64,000 bases of DNA from Amaricoccus sp. (lineage in GTDB: Bacteria; Pseudomonadota; Alphaproteobacteria; Rhodobacterales; Rhodobacteraceae). Within the stretch, counting starts at the first letter, position 1. The number at the start of each line of letters is the position of its first letter. Position numbers and translations under genes: made by a program. Location: NCBI RefSeq assembly GCF_017993425.1, contig NZ_JAGOMQ010000004.1:62001-126000 (forward strand), written 5' to 3'. The notes beneath the pieces are model-generated. The model saw nothing but the letters and a program-made list of their open reading frames with translations, had not been told where the DNA came from and made no database searches. Of this stretch, positions 21,832 through 31,024 are shown piece after piece.

Positions 21832-22809
21832 TCACTGGGTCGCCTGGATGTCCTCGACGAGCTTCTTCATCTCGGGGGTCGCGGCGTACTTCTCGTAGAC
21901 CGGGCCCATGGCGGCCTGGAACGGCGCCTTGTCGATGTCGCGCACCACCTCGACGCCGGCGGCGAGCACCTTCTCCTCGGACTCCTTCTCGCGGGCGGCC
22001 CACTTCTCGCGGTTGAAGGGGATCGACTCCTTCGCCGCGGCGCGGACGGCCTCCTGGTCCTCCGGCGAGAGCTTGTCCCAGCTCGCCTTGGACATGACGA
22101 GCACCTCGGGCACCATCGTGTGCTCGTCCAGGGTGTAGTGCTTCGCCACCTCGTAGTGGCCGGAGGACTCGTAGGACGGCCAGTTGTTCTCCGCCCCGTC
22201 GATCACTCCGGTCTCGATCGCCGAGTAGACCTCGCCGTAGGGCATCGGCACCGCGTTGGCCCCGAGGGCGGCGACCATGTCGACGAAGACGTCGGACTGG
22301 ATGACGCGGAACTTCATGCCCTTCATGTCGTCGATCGACTTGATCGGCTTCACGCGGTTGTAGAACGACCGCGCGCCCGGATCGTAATAGGCGAGCGCGA
22401 TCAGGTCCTGCGCGGTGAAGAGATCGAGGATCTGCTCGCCGATCGGCCCGTCCAGCACCGCATGCAGGTGGTCGACGTCGCGGAAGAGGTAGGGCAGCGA
22501 CAGGATCGCCGTCTCGGGGATCAGGCCGTTGAACGGCGCCATCGAGATGCGGTTGAGGTCGATCACGCCGAAGCGGGTCTGCTCGATCGTGTCCTTCTCC
22601 TCGCCGAGCTGGGCGGAGTGGAACACCTCGACGCAGAGCCGGCCGCCGGTCTTCTCCTCCAACAGACGGCCCATCTCCTGCACCGCCGCGACGGTCGGGT
22701 AGCCGTCCGGGTGGGTGTCCGACGAGCGCAGCGTGACCTCGCAGGCGCCCGCGGCGCCGGCGAAGGCCGCCCCGGCGAGGAGCGCGGCGATGGATGCGGC
22801 AAGCTTCAT
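21832..22809 (-). CDS. TRAP transporter substrate-binding protein, DctP type
   Basis: 325 residues, periplasmic: signal peptide through about residue 22 (FAGAAGA/CE). DctP-family landmarks: [14 protein letters not shown] at the N terminus, the conserved substrate-carboxylate Arg in KFRVIQSDV, and GVIDGAENN. It groups with the SiaP/uronate-binding type by appearance. It starts 14 bp after uxaC, so it belongs to the uxaC operon; the specificity for uronates is inferred from context. Confidence 0.92.
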   Translation of the reverse strand: MKLAASIAALLAGAAFAGAAGACEVTLRSSDTHPDGYPTVAAVQEMGRLLEEKTGGRLCVEVFHSAQLGEEKDTIEQTRFGVIDLNRISMAPFNGLIPETAILSLPYLFRDVDHLHAVLDGPIGEQILDLFTAQDLIALAYYDPGARSFYNRVKPIKSIDDMKGMKFRVIQSDVFVDMVAALGANAVPMPYGEVYSAIETGVIDGAENNWPSYESSGHYEVAKHYTLDEHTMVPEVLVMSKASWDKLSPEDQEAVRAAAKESIPFNREKWAAREKESEEKVLAAGVEVVRDIDKAPFQAAMGPVYEKYAATPEMKKLVEDIQATQ

Positions 22810-22823
22810 TCTCTCTCTCCCTG

Positions 22824-24251
22824 TTAGAGTCGATAGGCCTTTCTGGCCAGGTTGTAGGCGAGGTCGCGGGCGACCTCGGGGGCCTCGTCCTCGGCGAGCC
22901 GCCCCGTGGCGACCAGCGTGGCGAGGTAGGCGCAGTCGACCCGCCGGGCCATGTCGTGGCGGGCCGGGATCGAGCAGAAGGCGCGGGTGTCGTCGTTGAA
23001 GCCGACGGTGTTGTAGAAGCCCGCGGTCTCGGTGGTCAGCTCGCGGTAGCGGCGCATCCCCTCCGGGCTGTCGAAGAACCACCAGGCCGGCCCGAGCCGC
23101 AGCGCGGGATAGACCCCGGCGAGCGGCGCGAGCTCGCGGGCGCAGGTCGATTCGTCGAGCGTGAACAGGATCACCGTCAGGTCGGGCCGCATCCCCACCG
23201 CGTCGAGCAGCGGCCTGAGCGCGCGCACGTAGTCGGTGCGGCTCGGGATGTCGAAGCCCTTGTCGCGGCCGAACTTCGCGAGAACCTCCGGCGAGTGGTT
23301 GCGCACCGATCCGGGGTGGATCTGCAGCACCAGCCCGTCCTCGAGGCTCATCCGCGCCATCTCGGTCAGCATGTGGCCGCGGAAGGCGTCGGCCTCCTCC
23401 GGGCTCGCCTTGCCGGCGAGGGCCTTCGCGAACAGCGCCGCCGCCTCGGCCTGCGGCAGGTCCTCGGTCCGCGCCGTGGCGTGGCCATGGTCCGAGCTGG
23501 TCGCCCCGCCCTCGGCCTTGAAGTATGCCCGCCGGATGCGGTGCGCTTCGAGGTAGCCCGCCCAGGTCGTGGCGTCGACGCCGGCGAGCGCGCCCATCCG
23601 CTCGACGTTCTGCGCGAAGCCGGCGAATTCCGGGTCCACCACCGCGTCGGGGCGATAGGCGGTCACCACCCGGCCCTTCCAGCCGGAGGCGCGAATCTGG
23701 CGGTGCCAGCGCAGGTCGTCGAGCGCGCTCTCCGTGGTGGCGATGACCTCGATCCCGAACCGCTCGAACAACGCCCGGGGGCGGAACTCCGGCCGGGCGA
23801 GGCAATCGGCGATGTGGTCGTAGCAGTGGTCCGCGGTCGCGGCCGACAGGCGGCGGTCGAGGCCGAACACCGTCTCGAAGGTATGGTCGAGCCAGAGCCG
23901 CGACGGCGTGCCGCGCAGCAGGTGGTAGCTTTCGGCGAGCCGCCGCCAGATCGTCCGCCCGTCCGTCTCGGTCCGGCCGCCATCGACCCGCGGCACGCCC
24001 AGGTCCTCGAGCGCGACGCCCTGCGAGCACAGCATCCGGAACACGTAGTGGTCCGGCGTGACGAAAAGCTGGGCGGGATCGGGGAAGGCCTCGTCCTCGG
24101 CATACCAGCGCGGATCGGTGTGGCCGTGCGGGCTGACGATCGGCAGGCCGGCCACCTCGGCGTAGAGGGCACGGGCGATTCCGCGCTCGCGCTCGCCGAC
24201 GGGAAACAATCGATCCGGATCGAGCAGCCCGGCTTTCGTGATCCCGTCCAA
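22824..24251 (-). CDS. uxaC: Glucuronate isomerase
   Basis: 475 residues, amidohydrolase-superfamily uronate isomerase. Converts D-glucuronate to D-fructuronate and D-galacturonate to D-tagaturonate. [14 protein letters not shown] near residue 38 is the conserved metal-site start; [15 protein letters not shown] and [17 protein letters not shown] are the C-terminal signatures. TTG start at 24251 after GGGAGGGAG. First gene of the leftward operon uxaC-TRAP-kdgF, divergent from the GntR gene. Confidence 0.95.
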   Translation of the reverse strand: MDGITKAGLLDPDRLFPVGERERGIARALYAEVAGLPIVSPHGHTDPRWYAEDEAFPDPAQLFVTPDHYVFRMLCSQGVALEDLGVPRVDGGRTETDGRTIWRRLAESYHLLRGTPSRLWLDHTFETVFGLDRRLSAATADHCYDHIADCLARPEFRPRALFERFGIEVIATTESALDDLRWHRQIRASGWKGRVVTAYRPDAVVDPEFAGFAQNVERMGALAGVDATTWAGYLEAHRIRRAYFKAEGGATSSDHGHATARTEDLPQAEAAALFAKALAGKASPEEADAFRGHMLTEMARMSLEDGLVLQIHPGSVRNHSPEVLAKFGRDKGFDIPSRTDYVRALRPLLDAVGMRPDLTVILFTLDESTCARELAPLAGVYPALRLGPAWWFFDSPEGMRRYRELTTETAGFYNTVGFNDDTRAFCSIPARHDMARRVDCAYLATLVATGRLAEDEAPEVARDLAYNLARKAYRL

Positions 24252-24327
24252 GCGACTCCCTCCCGTTGCGCTTCGTTGCCTGATCTTCTAATATGCTAGT
24301 CGGCACACGTCAACACGGGAGTCGCTC
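24252..24327. promoter_or_regulatory. uxaC / gntR divergent control region
   Basis: 76 bp between two TTG starts. Each gene is preceded by nearly the same leader: CGGGAGGGAGTCGCTTGG on the minus strand and CGGGAGTCGCTCTTGG on the plus strand, so the region is an imperfect inverted repeat. The middle holds the AT-rich CTAATATGCTAG (24287-24298), a plausible place for overlapping promoters or a GntR operator. Confidence 0.45.
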
Positions 24328-25026
24328 TTGGCCGGATCGTCCCTCCGCTCGATCGAGGCGCTGCGCGGTCCCTCGACCACCGAGCTCGTCTTCGACCAGC
24401 TCTACCGGCGCATCGTCGAGCTCGACCTGCCGCCGGGCGCGCGGCTCTCCGAGCAGGACGTGTCGCGGGCGATGGGCGTCTCGCGCCAGCCCGTGCGCGA
24501 CGCCTTCTACCGACTGTCCCAGATCGGCCTCGTGCAGATCCAGCCGCAGCGCGCCACCACCGTCACCCTCGTCTCCGAGGAGGCGGTGCTGCAGGCGCGC
24601 TTCGTCCGCACCGCGCTCGAGACCGAGACGATCCGCGGCGCGGCGCGGCGGATGGACGCGGAGATCATGACGGCGCTGGAGGCGAACCTCGCCGCCCAGG
24701 AGCGCGCGGTGGCCGACGACGACCGGATCGGCTTCCACGCGCTCGATGACGGCTTCCACCAGATCATCGCCGCCGCCTCCGGCCACGCCTTCGCCTGGGC
24801 GCTGATCCGCGAGAACAAGGCGCACATGGACCGGGTGCGCTGGCTGAGCCTCGCCACGGGGGCCGGGATCGCGCACTGCGACCACCTGCGCATCTTCGCG
24901 GCGCTCGCCGACCGCGACGCCGAGCGCGCCGCGGCGGAGATGCGCTCGCATCTCGGGCGAATACTCGACACGATCGCACAGATCCGAAAGGAGAATCCGG
25001 GAATGCTTGTGGAGCAGCGCGCATGA
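24328..25026 (+). CDS. GntR-family regulator with FCD domain
   Basis: 232 residues: winged helix at ~17-77 (GARLSEQDVSRAMGVSRQPVRDAFYRL) followed by an all-helical FCD ligand domain whose Asp and three His form the usual metal site (His ~136-143, ~190, ~195). FadR/ExuR/UxuR-type repressors of this class bind uronates or their products. Position between uxaC and kdgK makes it the local regulator. TTG start with GGGAG at 24317-24321; an in-frame overlap couples it to kdgK. Confidence 0.88.
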   Translation: MAGSSLRSIEALRGPSTTELVFDQLYRRIVELDLPPGARLSEQDVSRAMGVSRQPVRDAFYRLSQIGLVQIQPQRATTVTLVSEEAVLQARFVRTALETETIRGAARRMDAEIMTALEANLAAQERAVADDDRIGFHALDDGFHQIIAAASGHAFAWALIRENKAHMDRVRWLSLATGAGIAHCDHLRIFAALADRDAERAAAEMRSHLGRILDTIAQIRKENPGMLVEQRA

Positions 25027-25931
25027 CGGGGCGCATGACGGAGCGCATCGTCTGCCTCGGCGAATGCATGGTGGAGTTCGCCCCGGTGGGCGAGGGCGTC
25101 TACCGCCGCGGCTTCGCCGGCGACACCTTCAACACCGCCTGGTACCTGCGCCGGCTTCTCCCGGCGGAGCGGCCGGTCGACTACGTCACCTGCGTCGGCG
25201 TCGACGCGGTCTCCGACGCGATGCTCGCCTTCATGGCGGCGGCGGGGGTCGGCACGGCGGGCGTCGCCCGCCTGCCGGACCACACCGTCGGCCTCTACAT
25301 GATCGACCTGAAGGACGGCGAGCGCAGCTTCAGCTACTGGCGCAGCGCCGCCGCGGCGCGCCGCCTCGCCGCCGACCCCGCCCGGCTCGCCGCCGCGCTC
25401 GACGGCGCGGCGCTGGTGCTGCTCTCCGGCATCACCGTGGCGATCGTCCCCGAGGCGGACCGCCCCGCCCTCTTCGCCGCCCTCGACGCGGTGCGCAAGG
25501 CCGGCGGCCGCATCGCCTTCGACCCGAACATCCGTCCCCGGCTCTGGCCGGACCCCGCCGCCATGCGCGCCGCGCTGGACCGCGCCGCCGCCGGGGCGGA
25601 CATCCTCCTGCCCTCCTTCGAGGACGAGGCCACGCATTTCGGCGACGCCGACCCCGACGCCACCCTCGCCCGCTTCCGCGCCGCCGGCGCGACGACCGTG
25701 GTGGTCAAGAACGGCCCCGGCGAGGTCGTCGCCTGGGACGCGGCCGAGGGCCGGATCACCTTCCGCCCCGCCCCGGTCGAGGCCCGCGACACCACCGCCG
25801 CCGGCGATTCGTTCAACGCGGGCCTCCTCGCCGCCCGGCTCGGCGGATCGCCGCTCGCCGCTGCTGTCGAGGCCGGCGCGCGCCTCGCCGGCCATGTCTG
25901 CCGTCATCCGGGGGCGCTGGTCGCCGTCTGA
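25023..25931 (+). CDS. kdgK: 2-keto-3-deoxygluconate kinase
   Basis: 302 residues, PfkB/ribokinase family. ERIVCLGECMVEF opening, GLYMIDLKDGERSFSYWR (~93-110), FDPNIRPRLW, and the C-terminal PfkB signature DTTAAGDSFNAGLLAARL with catalytic Asp in GDSF. Phosphorylates KDG to KDPG. The ATG overlaps the gntR stop (ATGA). It is the exit of the uronate pathway in this window; KDPG aldolase and mannonate dehydratase (UxuA) are not here. Confidence 0.93.
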   Translation: MTGRMTERIVCLGECMVEFAPVGEGVYRRGFAGDTFNTAWYLRRLLPAERPVDYVTCVGVDAVSDAMLAFMAAAGVGTAGVARLPDHTVGLYMIDLKDGERSFSYWRSAAAARRLAADPARLAAALDGAALVLLSGITVAIVPEADRPALFAALDAVRKAGGRIAFDPNIRPRLWPDPAAMRAALDRAAAGADILLPSFEDEATHFGDADPDATLARFRAAGATTVVVKNGPGEVVAWDAAEGRITFRPAPVEARDTTAAGDSFNAGLLAARLGGSPLAAAVEAGARLAGHVCRHPGALVAV

Positions 25932-26032
25932 CGCGCCGCTCGGCCCATGGCGGCGGCGCCGGCGCGTTGACAGGGCCGGCGCGCCCCGGCATGTCGGGCG
26001 CGGGTCCCTTCCGCAGCCGACGGGAAAGCGCC

Positions 26033-27034
26033 GTGACCACGACCCTTCCGCTGGTGCGCGCCGGCGCGATCAGGCCGCTCCTGGCCTGGCTGCGCGCCCA
26101 GGGCGACGCCGTCGAGGCGCGGCTCCGCGCCGCCGGCCTGCCCCCGGACCTGATCGCCCAGCCCGGCCGCCCGATCGGCCTGCGCGCCGGGGTCCGCCTG
26201 CTGGTCGCGGCGGCGCGCACGCGGGGCCCCGACCTGCCGTGGCGGGTGGTCGACGACAGCGCCGCCTTCGACCTCGGCCTGCTCGGCGCGGCGATGCTTC
26301 AGGCGGCGACCCCCCGCGAGGCGCTCGGCCGCGCCGCCCGCGCCATGTCGCTCCACGGCAGCCACGAGACGCTGAGCCTGTCGCGCGCGCCAGGCGGCTC
26401 CGTCGTCCGCTACGTGTTCCACGCCCCCCTCGACGAGGAGGGCCTGCACCTCTGCCAGCAATACGTCGCGGCGCTGGTGCGCAGCGTCACCGCCGGCCTC
26501 GCCGCGCGCGGCCCGCGGGTGAGCGAGATCCGGATGCGACCGCACCCGGTCCACGGCCTCGCGCATCTCGAGCCGCATTGCAGGGCCACGCTGGTCGCGA
26601 ACCTCGGCCCGGCGGTCGAGCTCGTCCTGCCCGACGCCACGCTCGACGCCGCCTACGCCCGCGCCCACCGCCCGACCGACCCGGCGCCCACGCAGGTCGA
26701 GCCGGCGCTCATCCGCGGCGACGGCACGCTCGCCGGCTCGATCCGGGCCATCCTGCCCGGTCTGCTCGAGGGCGGCGACTGCACCACCGCCACCCTCGCC
26801 GACCTCGCCTTCATGTCGACGCGCACCCTGCAACGCCGCCTCGCCGCCGAGGGCGTCCACGTCTCCGGCCTGATCGACGAGGCCCGCCGCGAGCTGGCGC
26901 TCCGCCGCCTCGCCGCCTCCGCCGCCCCGATCGAGGAAATCTCCGTCCAGCTCGGCTACGGCTCCGCCTCGAGCTTCACCCGCGCCGTCCGCCGCTGGAC
27001 CGGCCGCCCACCCCGCGCCATGCGGCGGAGCTGA
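26033..27034 (+). CDS. AraC-family regulator with arabinose-binding-type N domain
   Basis: 333 residues. N-terminal Arabinose_bd-like domain (~20-205, as in OruR/ArgR-type regulators) and C-terminal double helix-turn-helix (~235-330: STRTLQRRLAAEGV and IEEISVQLGYGSASSFTRAVRRWTG). The GTG at 26033 follows GGGAAAG; an in-frame ATG at 25991 is possible. It stands about 100 bp after kdgK and has no obvious target next to it; it could belong to the uronate locus or be independent. Confidence 0.8.
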   Translation: MTTTLPLVRAGAIRPLLAWLRAQGDAVEARLRAAGLPPDLIAQPGRPIGLRAGVRLLVAAARTRGPDLPWRVVDDSAAFDLGLLGAAMLQAATPREALGRAARAMSLHGSHETLSLSRAPGGSVVRYVFHAPLDEEGLHLCQQYVAALVRSVTAGLAARGPRVSEIRMRPHPVHGLAHLEPHCRATLVANLGPAVELVLPDATLDAAYARAHRPTDPAPTQVEPALIRGDGTLAGSIRAILPGLLEGGDCTTATLADLAFMSTRTLQRRLAAEGVHVSGLIDEARRELALRRLAASAAPIEEISVQLGYGSASSFTRAVRRWTGRPPRAMRRS

Positions 27035-27039
27035 CGTGC

Positions 27040-27114
27040 TTACCCGACGAAAGATATTTTGTAGGGTAACAGCACCGCCAGACTTACCCTACAAACAAAT
27101 TCCTGTAGGGTAAG
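27040..27114. promoter_or_regulatory. Iterated GTAGGGTAA operator-like repeats
   Basis: The 84-bp gap before the nucleotidyltransferase gene holds a perfect 12-bp inverted repeat, TTTGTAGGGTAA at 27058-27069 and TTACCCTACAAA at 27084-27095. A third copy, TGTAGGGTAAG, lies at 27104-27114, four bases before the start codon, and there is a partial copy TTACCC at 27040-27045. Copies alternate in orientation. The last one overlaps the ribosome-binding site, so binding would block both transcription and translation. Confidence 0.7.
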
Positions 27115-27118
27115 GCCC

Positions 27119-28138
27119 ATGATCCGCCCCCACAGCGCCACGGGCGCCGCCGCCTGGACCGACCTGCTGCGCATGCTGAAGGACAGCGGCGTCTCCGACC
27201 TGCGCGGAACGCCGAAGCTGAAGCAGATCGGCAGCCGCCGCTACTGGTACGACCAGTACCGCCTCGGGACCGAGGTGGTGGACCGCTACATCGGCGAGGA
27301 CGCCCCCGACCTGCGCGCCCGCCTCGCCCGCCACGCGGAGCTCGCCGCGGACCTCAAGGAGAACGAGCGGCGACGCTCCCGCCTGATGCGCATCCTCCGC
27401 GCCGAAGGCTACCTGATGGCGGACGCGGGAACCGGCCAGGCGATCTCGGCGCTGGCCCGCGCCGGCGTGTTCCGGCTCGGAGGCACGCTGGTCGGAACGC
27501 AGGCCTTCCGGCTCTACGAGGGCGAGCTTGGCCTCAGGATCGGACTGGACCAGTCGGCGGTGACTGACGACATCGACATCGCGAGCTTCGAGCGCCTCTC
27601 CGTCGCCATCGGGGACAGCGTGAGCGATTCCCTCCAGCAGGTCTTCTCCCAGCTCAAGTTCGAGCCCGCGCCTTCGATGGAGCACGGCAAGGTCTGGCGG
27701 TGGCGTCAGACCGACCGCACCACACTGGTGGAGTTCCTGACTCCTTCGTTCAGTGAGGAGGAAGGCATCCGGTCGCTGCCCGCACTGGGCGTGAGCGCCC
27801 AGAGCCTCCATTTCCTCAACTTCCTCATCGCCGAGCCCATCCAGGCGCCGCTGCTGTACCGGGCCGGCGTCCTCGTGCAGATACCGCGCCCCGAACGATA
27901 CGCGATCCACAAGCTCATCGTGGCCGACCGCCGCCGGGAGGGGCCCGACGCGCTCGCCGCGCGCAAGGACCGCGCCCAGGCGGCGTTCCTCGTCGAGGCG
28001 CTCGGCGAGGAACGGCCCGATGACCTCGCCGAGGCCTACGCGACCGCGCGGGAGAATGGACCCGCCTGGCGACGCCGCCTCGCGGCGTCGCTCGACCGGA
28101 TGCCGGACACGGCCTCCCGCCTGTCCCGGCTGGAATAG
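27119..28138 (+). CDS. GSU2403-like nucleotidyltransferase-fold protein
   Basis: 339 residues. The core FRLGGTLVGTQAFRLYE followed by TDDIDIASF looks like the G-[GS]...D-x-D catalytic signature of the minimal nucleotidyltransferase fold (Pfam NTP_transf_8). The N-terminal ~110 residues are a charged helical region. No partner gene follows or overlaps, although proteins of this fold often form toxin-antitoxin or defence modules. Lower GC and mixed codon use compared with its neighbours (for example CACACTGGTGGAG) hint at transfer. Function unknown. Confidence 0.7.
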   Translation: MIRPHSATGAAAWTDLLRMLKDSGVSDLRGTPKLKQIGSRRYWYDQYRLGTEVVDRYIGEDAPDLRARLARHAELAADLKENERRRSRLMRILRAEGYLMADAGTGQAISALARAGVFRLGGTLVGTQAFRLYEGELGLRIGLDQSAVTDDIDIASFERLSVAIGDSVSDSLQQVFSQLKFEPAPSMEHGKVWRWRQTDRTTLVEFLTPSFSEEEGIRSLPALGVSAQSLHFLNFLIAEPIQAPLLYRAGVLVQIPRPERYAIHKLIVADRRREGPDALAARKDRAQAAFLVEALGEERPDDLAEAYATARENGPAWRRRLAASLDRMPDTASRLSRLE

Positions 28139-28175
28139 GGTGGAGCGCGCCGCCTCACGGCCGGGGCGACTCCGG

Positions 28176-28793
28176 TCAATAGCAGGGCGGATACGGCGGA
28201 TAGCCGCAGGCCGGGCGGGAGGCGTCGGCCGCTGCCGCGCCGTACCAGGCCGCCCGCCGCCCGGTCCGCCGCGCCACGCCGGCATAGGAGAGCGGCGTCA
28301 GCGGCCGGCCGATGATGTCGATGAACACCGCGGCCGCTCCCGAGGCCCCGGCGATCGAGCCCTCGAGCAGGTCGACGTCGAAGAGCAGGTCCGCCCCCGC
28401 CATCCGCGGGTTCTTCAGCGTCACCACGGCGTCGTAGACCGCGTCCTCGCGCTCGCCGAACACCGAGACCGTCGCGTTGGGCGGATCGACGTGGAAGCTG
28501 TCCGGATAGGCCTCGTTCCACTCGTCGAGCAGCGACGCCGTGGTCGCATGGCCCGCGGCGCGCACCGGCCGATCGGCGAAGACGATCGAGTTCCCCGCCA
28601 CGCCCTTCAGCGTCAGCACCCCGCCCTCGAGGCTCGCCCCGGCGGAATTCATCACGATCAGCGAAGGCACGACCTCGGGCCGCCCGACGCCGATCGTCTT
28701 CTGCAGCGGCACGTGCGGCGGAGGCGGCGGGTCCTGCGCGAGCGTCAGCCCGGGGGCAAGCGCGAGCGCGAGCGCGATTGCAGCGAGACGCAT
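28176..28793 (-). CDS. Secreted protein of unknown function
   Basis: 205 residues with a clear signal peptide ending LTLAQ (~residue 20). The body contains LTLKGVAGNSIVFADRPVRAAGH...NPPNATVSVFG-type segments seen in uncharacterised secreted proteins of proteobacteria, but I cannot assign a function. The C terminus is rich in Pro, Cys and Tyr (CGYPPYPPCY). It starts 65 bp after the stop of the outer-membrane protein gene, same strand, so the two may be cotranscribed. Confidence 0.7.
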   Translation of the reverse strand: MRLAAIALALALAPGLTLAQDPPPPPHVPLQKTIGVGRPEVVPSLIVMNSAGASLEGGVLTLKGVAGNSIVFADRPVRAAGHATTASLLDEWNEAYPDSFHVDPPNATVSVFGEREDAVYDAVVTLKNPRMAGADLLFDVDLLEGSIAGASGAAAVFIDIIGRPLTPLSYAGVARRTGRRAAWYGAAAADASRPACGYPPYPPCY

Positions 28794-28858
28794 CTCGAAT
28801 CTCCGTTGTCGAGGTGGAACGCGGTATGTGGAGGGGGAAGGCCCGGGCCGCCCCCGGT

Positions 28859-29608
28859 TCAGAACCGGTAGGTGACGCCGATGGCCGGCCCGTAGAGCTC
28901 GATCGACGCGTCCTTGTCGTCGATCTGGTACTCGATATCCATGTAGCGATAGGCCGCGACGGCCGACCAGCGATCGTTGATGTCGTAGCGCAGGATCGCC
29001 AGCGCCTGCCACGTGGTCTCGTCGCTCCCTGTGCCGCCGAGGTCGGCCATGATCTCGCCGGCCCAGTGGTCCGAGAACGTCACGATGGCGCGCGCGGCGA
29101 CCAGCGGCACCACCCAGCTCTGGTCGTCGCCGAAGCTGCGCGTCCGCGCGAGGTTGCCCTTGAGCGTGAAGTCGAGGTCCACCGAGAAGCCGCGCAGACC
29201 GACGCCGGCGTCGAAGGCCACCCGCTCGTCCTCGTGCAGGCGGTAGGTGGCGTAGCCGGAGAACACCGTCATCTCGGATTGCGCGACGCCCTTGGTGAAC
29301 AGGAGCCCGCGCGGCGTCGAGCCGTCCGCGGAGATGTCGCTGTAGATCAGGTCGCCGATCAGGCCCCAGCGGCCGGTCCGCGCCTCCAGCGCGCCCATGA
29401 AGGCGAAGTCGAGGTTGGAGATCACGTCACCGGAGCTGACGTCGCCGTCGAGCGTCCCGACCTCGGTGTCGAGCGAGCTCGAGAGCGCCGGCAGCCAGGC
29501 GTAGACGGTCGCCGCCAGCCGCCAGCCGCCGGCCGCCTCCTGCGCCGTCGCCGCGGATCCCGCGCCGAGCGCCGTCGCCGCCAGCGCGGCCGCCGCAATC
29601 GTCCTCAT
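28859..29608 (-). CDS. Outer-membrane beta-barrel protein
   Basis: 249 residues: signal peptide to about residue 22 (SAATAQEA), then alternating amphipathic strands with aromatic ends and a C-terminal VTYRF, the Phe-terminated signal recognised by the BAM complex. Probably an 8-stranded porin-like barrel; no substrate can be inferred. The ATG at 29608 was chosen because it begins the signal peptide; upstream codons are basic low-complexity sequence. Confidence 0.78.
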   Translation of the reverse strand: MRTIAAAALAATALGAGSAATAQEAAGGWRLAATVYAWLPALSSSLDTEVGTLDGDVSSGDVISNLDFAFMGALEARTGRWGLIGDLIYSDISADGSTPRGLLFTKGVAQSEMTVFSGYATYRLHEDERVAFDAGVGLRGFSVDLDFTLKGNLARTRSFGDDQSWVVPLVAARAIVTFSDHWAGEIMADLGGTGSDETTWQALAILRYDINDRWSAVAAYRYMDIEYQIDDKDASIELYGPAIGVTYRF

Positions 29609-29761
29609 CCCGCTGCTCCCGCGGCCGCTCCGGCCGTCGTTCCGATGCGCCCGCAGCCCGACCTTGCGCCGCGCCGCCTCGCCGCGGTGCATACCGCCTT
29701 CGCCCCGTCGCCGCTTCGCCTCATGCGCCAAAAAGCCGCCCCCGCGCTCATGCCGCCGAAC

Positions 29762-30778
29762 TCACGGCCGCAGGATGTCCACGACGTAGCTCTGGAAGTA
29801 GGGCCGCTCCGGGGTGCGGATCACGCTCGGCCAGTCCGGGTGGTTCAGGCTGTCCGGGAAATGCTGCGCCTCGAAGCAGAGCCCGGCGAAATGCCCGTAT
29901 TTCTCGCCGCCATGTCCCGGCGCCGCCACGACCATGGTCGCCGCGTTGAAGATCTGCAGCCCCGGCTGGTCGGTGCGGATCTCGATCCGCCGCCCGGTCC
30001 GCGGGCACGTCGCCCAGGCCGCCGGCTGCGCCGCGTCGCGGTCCGCGCGCAGCACGTAGTTGTTGTCGATCCCCATCCGTCCGGGATCGGAGTCCTCGAT
30101 CGTCCGCGGCTCGCGGAAGTCGAGATGCGTCCCCTCCACGCTGGCGATCTCCCCCGTCGGGATCAGCTCCGCGTCGAGCGGCGTGTACTCGGAGGCGTCG
30201 ATCCACAACGTATGGTCGCGCACCGTCCCGCCGCCGCCGAGGTTGAAATAGGCGTGCTGCGCGAGGTTGATCGGCGTCGGCCGGTCGGGCAGCCCGCGCA
30301 TCTCGCAGACGAGCCGCGGCCCCTCCAGCCGGTAGGTGACGTCGAACTCCACCCGCCCCGGATAGCCCTCCTCGCCGTCCGGGCTCACGTAGCGCAGATG
30401 CACCGCCTCGGCGCCCGCCTCCGTCTCCATGTCCCACACCCGGCGCCCGAGCCCGGTCGCGCCGCCATGGATGTGGTGGCGGTTTCCCGGCCCGTGGTTC
30501 GGCGTCAGCCGCCAGACCTTGCCGTCGAGCCCGAAGGTCGCGTCCTTCGTCCGGTTGGCGATCCGCCCGACGATGGCGCCATGCGAGCGCGAGGCCGTCT
30601 CGTAGTCGGCGAGCGTCGGAAACCCGAGCGTCATCGGCAGCGTCCCGGCAGGCCCGTCGACCCGCCAGTCGCGGATGACGCAGCCATAGCTCAGGATCGC
30701 CACCGCGGCGTCGGCGCTCTCCAGCGTGACCTCGCTCACCTCGCGATCCCCGAGCCGCCCGAACTGGCGCTTCCTCAT
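29762..30778 (-). CDS. galM: Aldose 1-epimerase
   Basis: 338 residues, galactose mutarotase fold. Interconverts alpha and beta anomers of aldohexoses. GAIVGRIANR (~68-77), the general-base His in NLAQHAYFNLGG (~173-184) and the C-terminal GLCFEAQHFPDS with the catalytic Glu are all present. Monocistronic; divergent from the aminotransferase at 31025. Confidence 0.93.
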   Translation of the reverse strand: MRKRQFGRLGDREVSEVTLESADAAVAILSYGCVIRDWRVDGPAGTLPMTLGFPTLADYETASRSHGAIVGRIANRTKDATFGLDGKVWRLTPNHGPGNRHHIHGGATGLGRRVWDMETEAGAEAVHLRYVSPDGEEGYPGRVEFDVTYRLEGPRLVCEMRGLPDRPTPINLAQHAYFNLGGGGTVRDHTLWIDASEYTPLDAELIPTGEIASVEGTHLDFREPRTIEDSDPGRMGIDNNYVLRADRDAAQPAAWATCPRTGRRIEIRTDQPGLQIFNAATMVVAAPGHGGEKYGHFAGLCFEAQHFPDSLNHPDWPSVIRTPERPYFQSYVVDILRP

Positions 30779-31024
30779 CTCGTCCCCCTGCGGCTTGCGC
30801 GCGAACGTTCCTGCGCCGCCCGCCCCTCGTCAAGCATCTCCCTCGCCCCGGGACACGCCAATCTGCGGGACGCACCCGGGGAGGAGCGACAGGCGCAAAG
30901 GCGCTCCGTCCTTCTCCCGCGACGCGCCGGGCCTTCAAGCGATCGCCCTGGCCGCAGGCGCCTCGATTGCCCTCCCCGCGGCGCTCCGATAGGCTGGGCG
31001 CCCCACCCGCATCCGAGGCCCGCG

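Noticed and set aside
28778-31024. A 700-codon plus-strand frame fused upstream of the aminotransferase
   Set aside because: It is antisense to galM and the outer-membrane protein; the aminotransferase starts at its own ATG at 31025.
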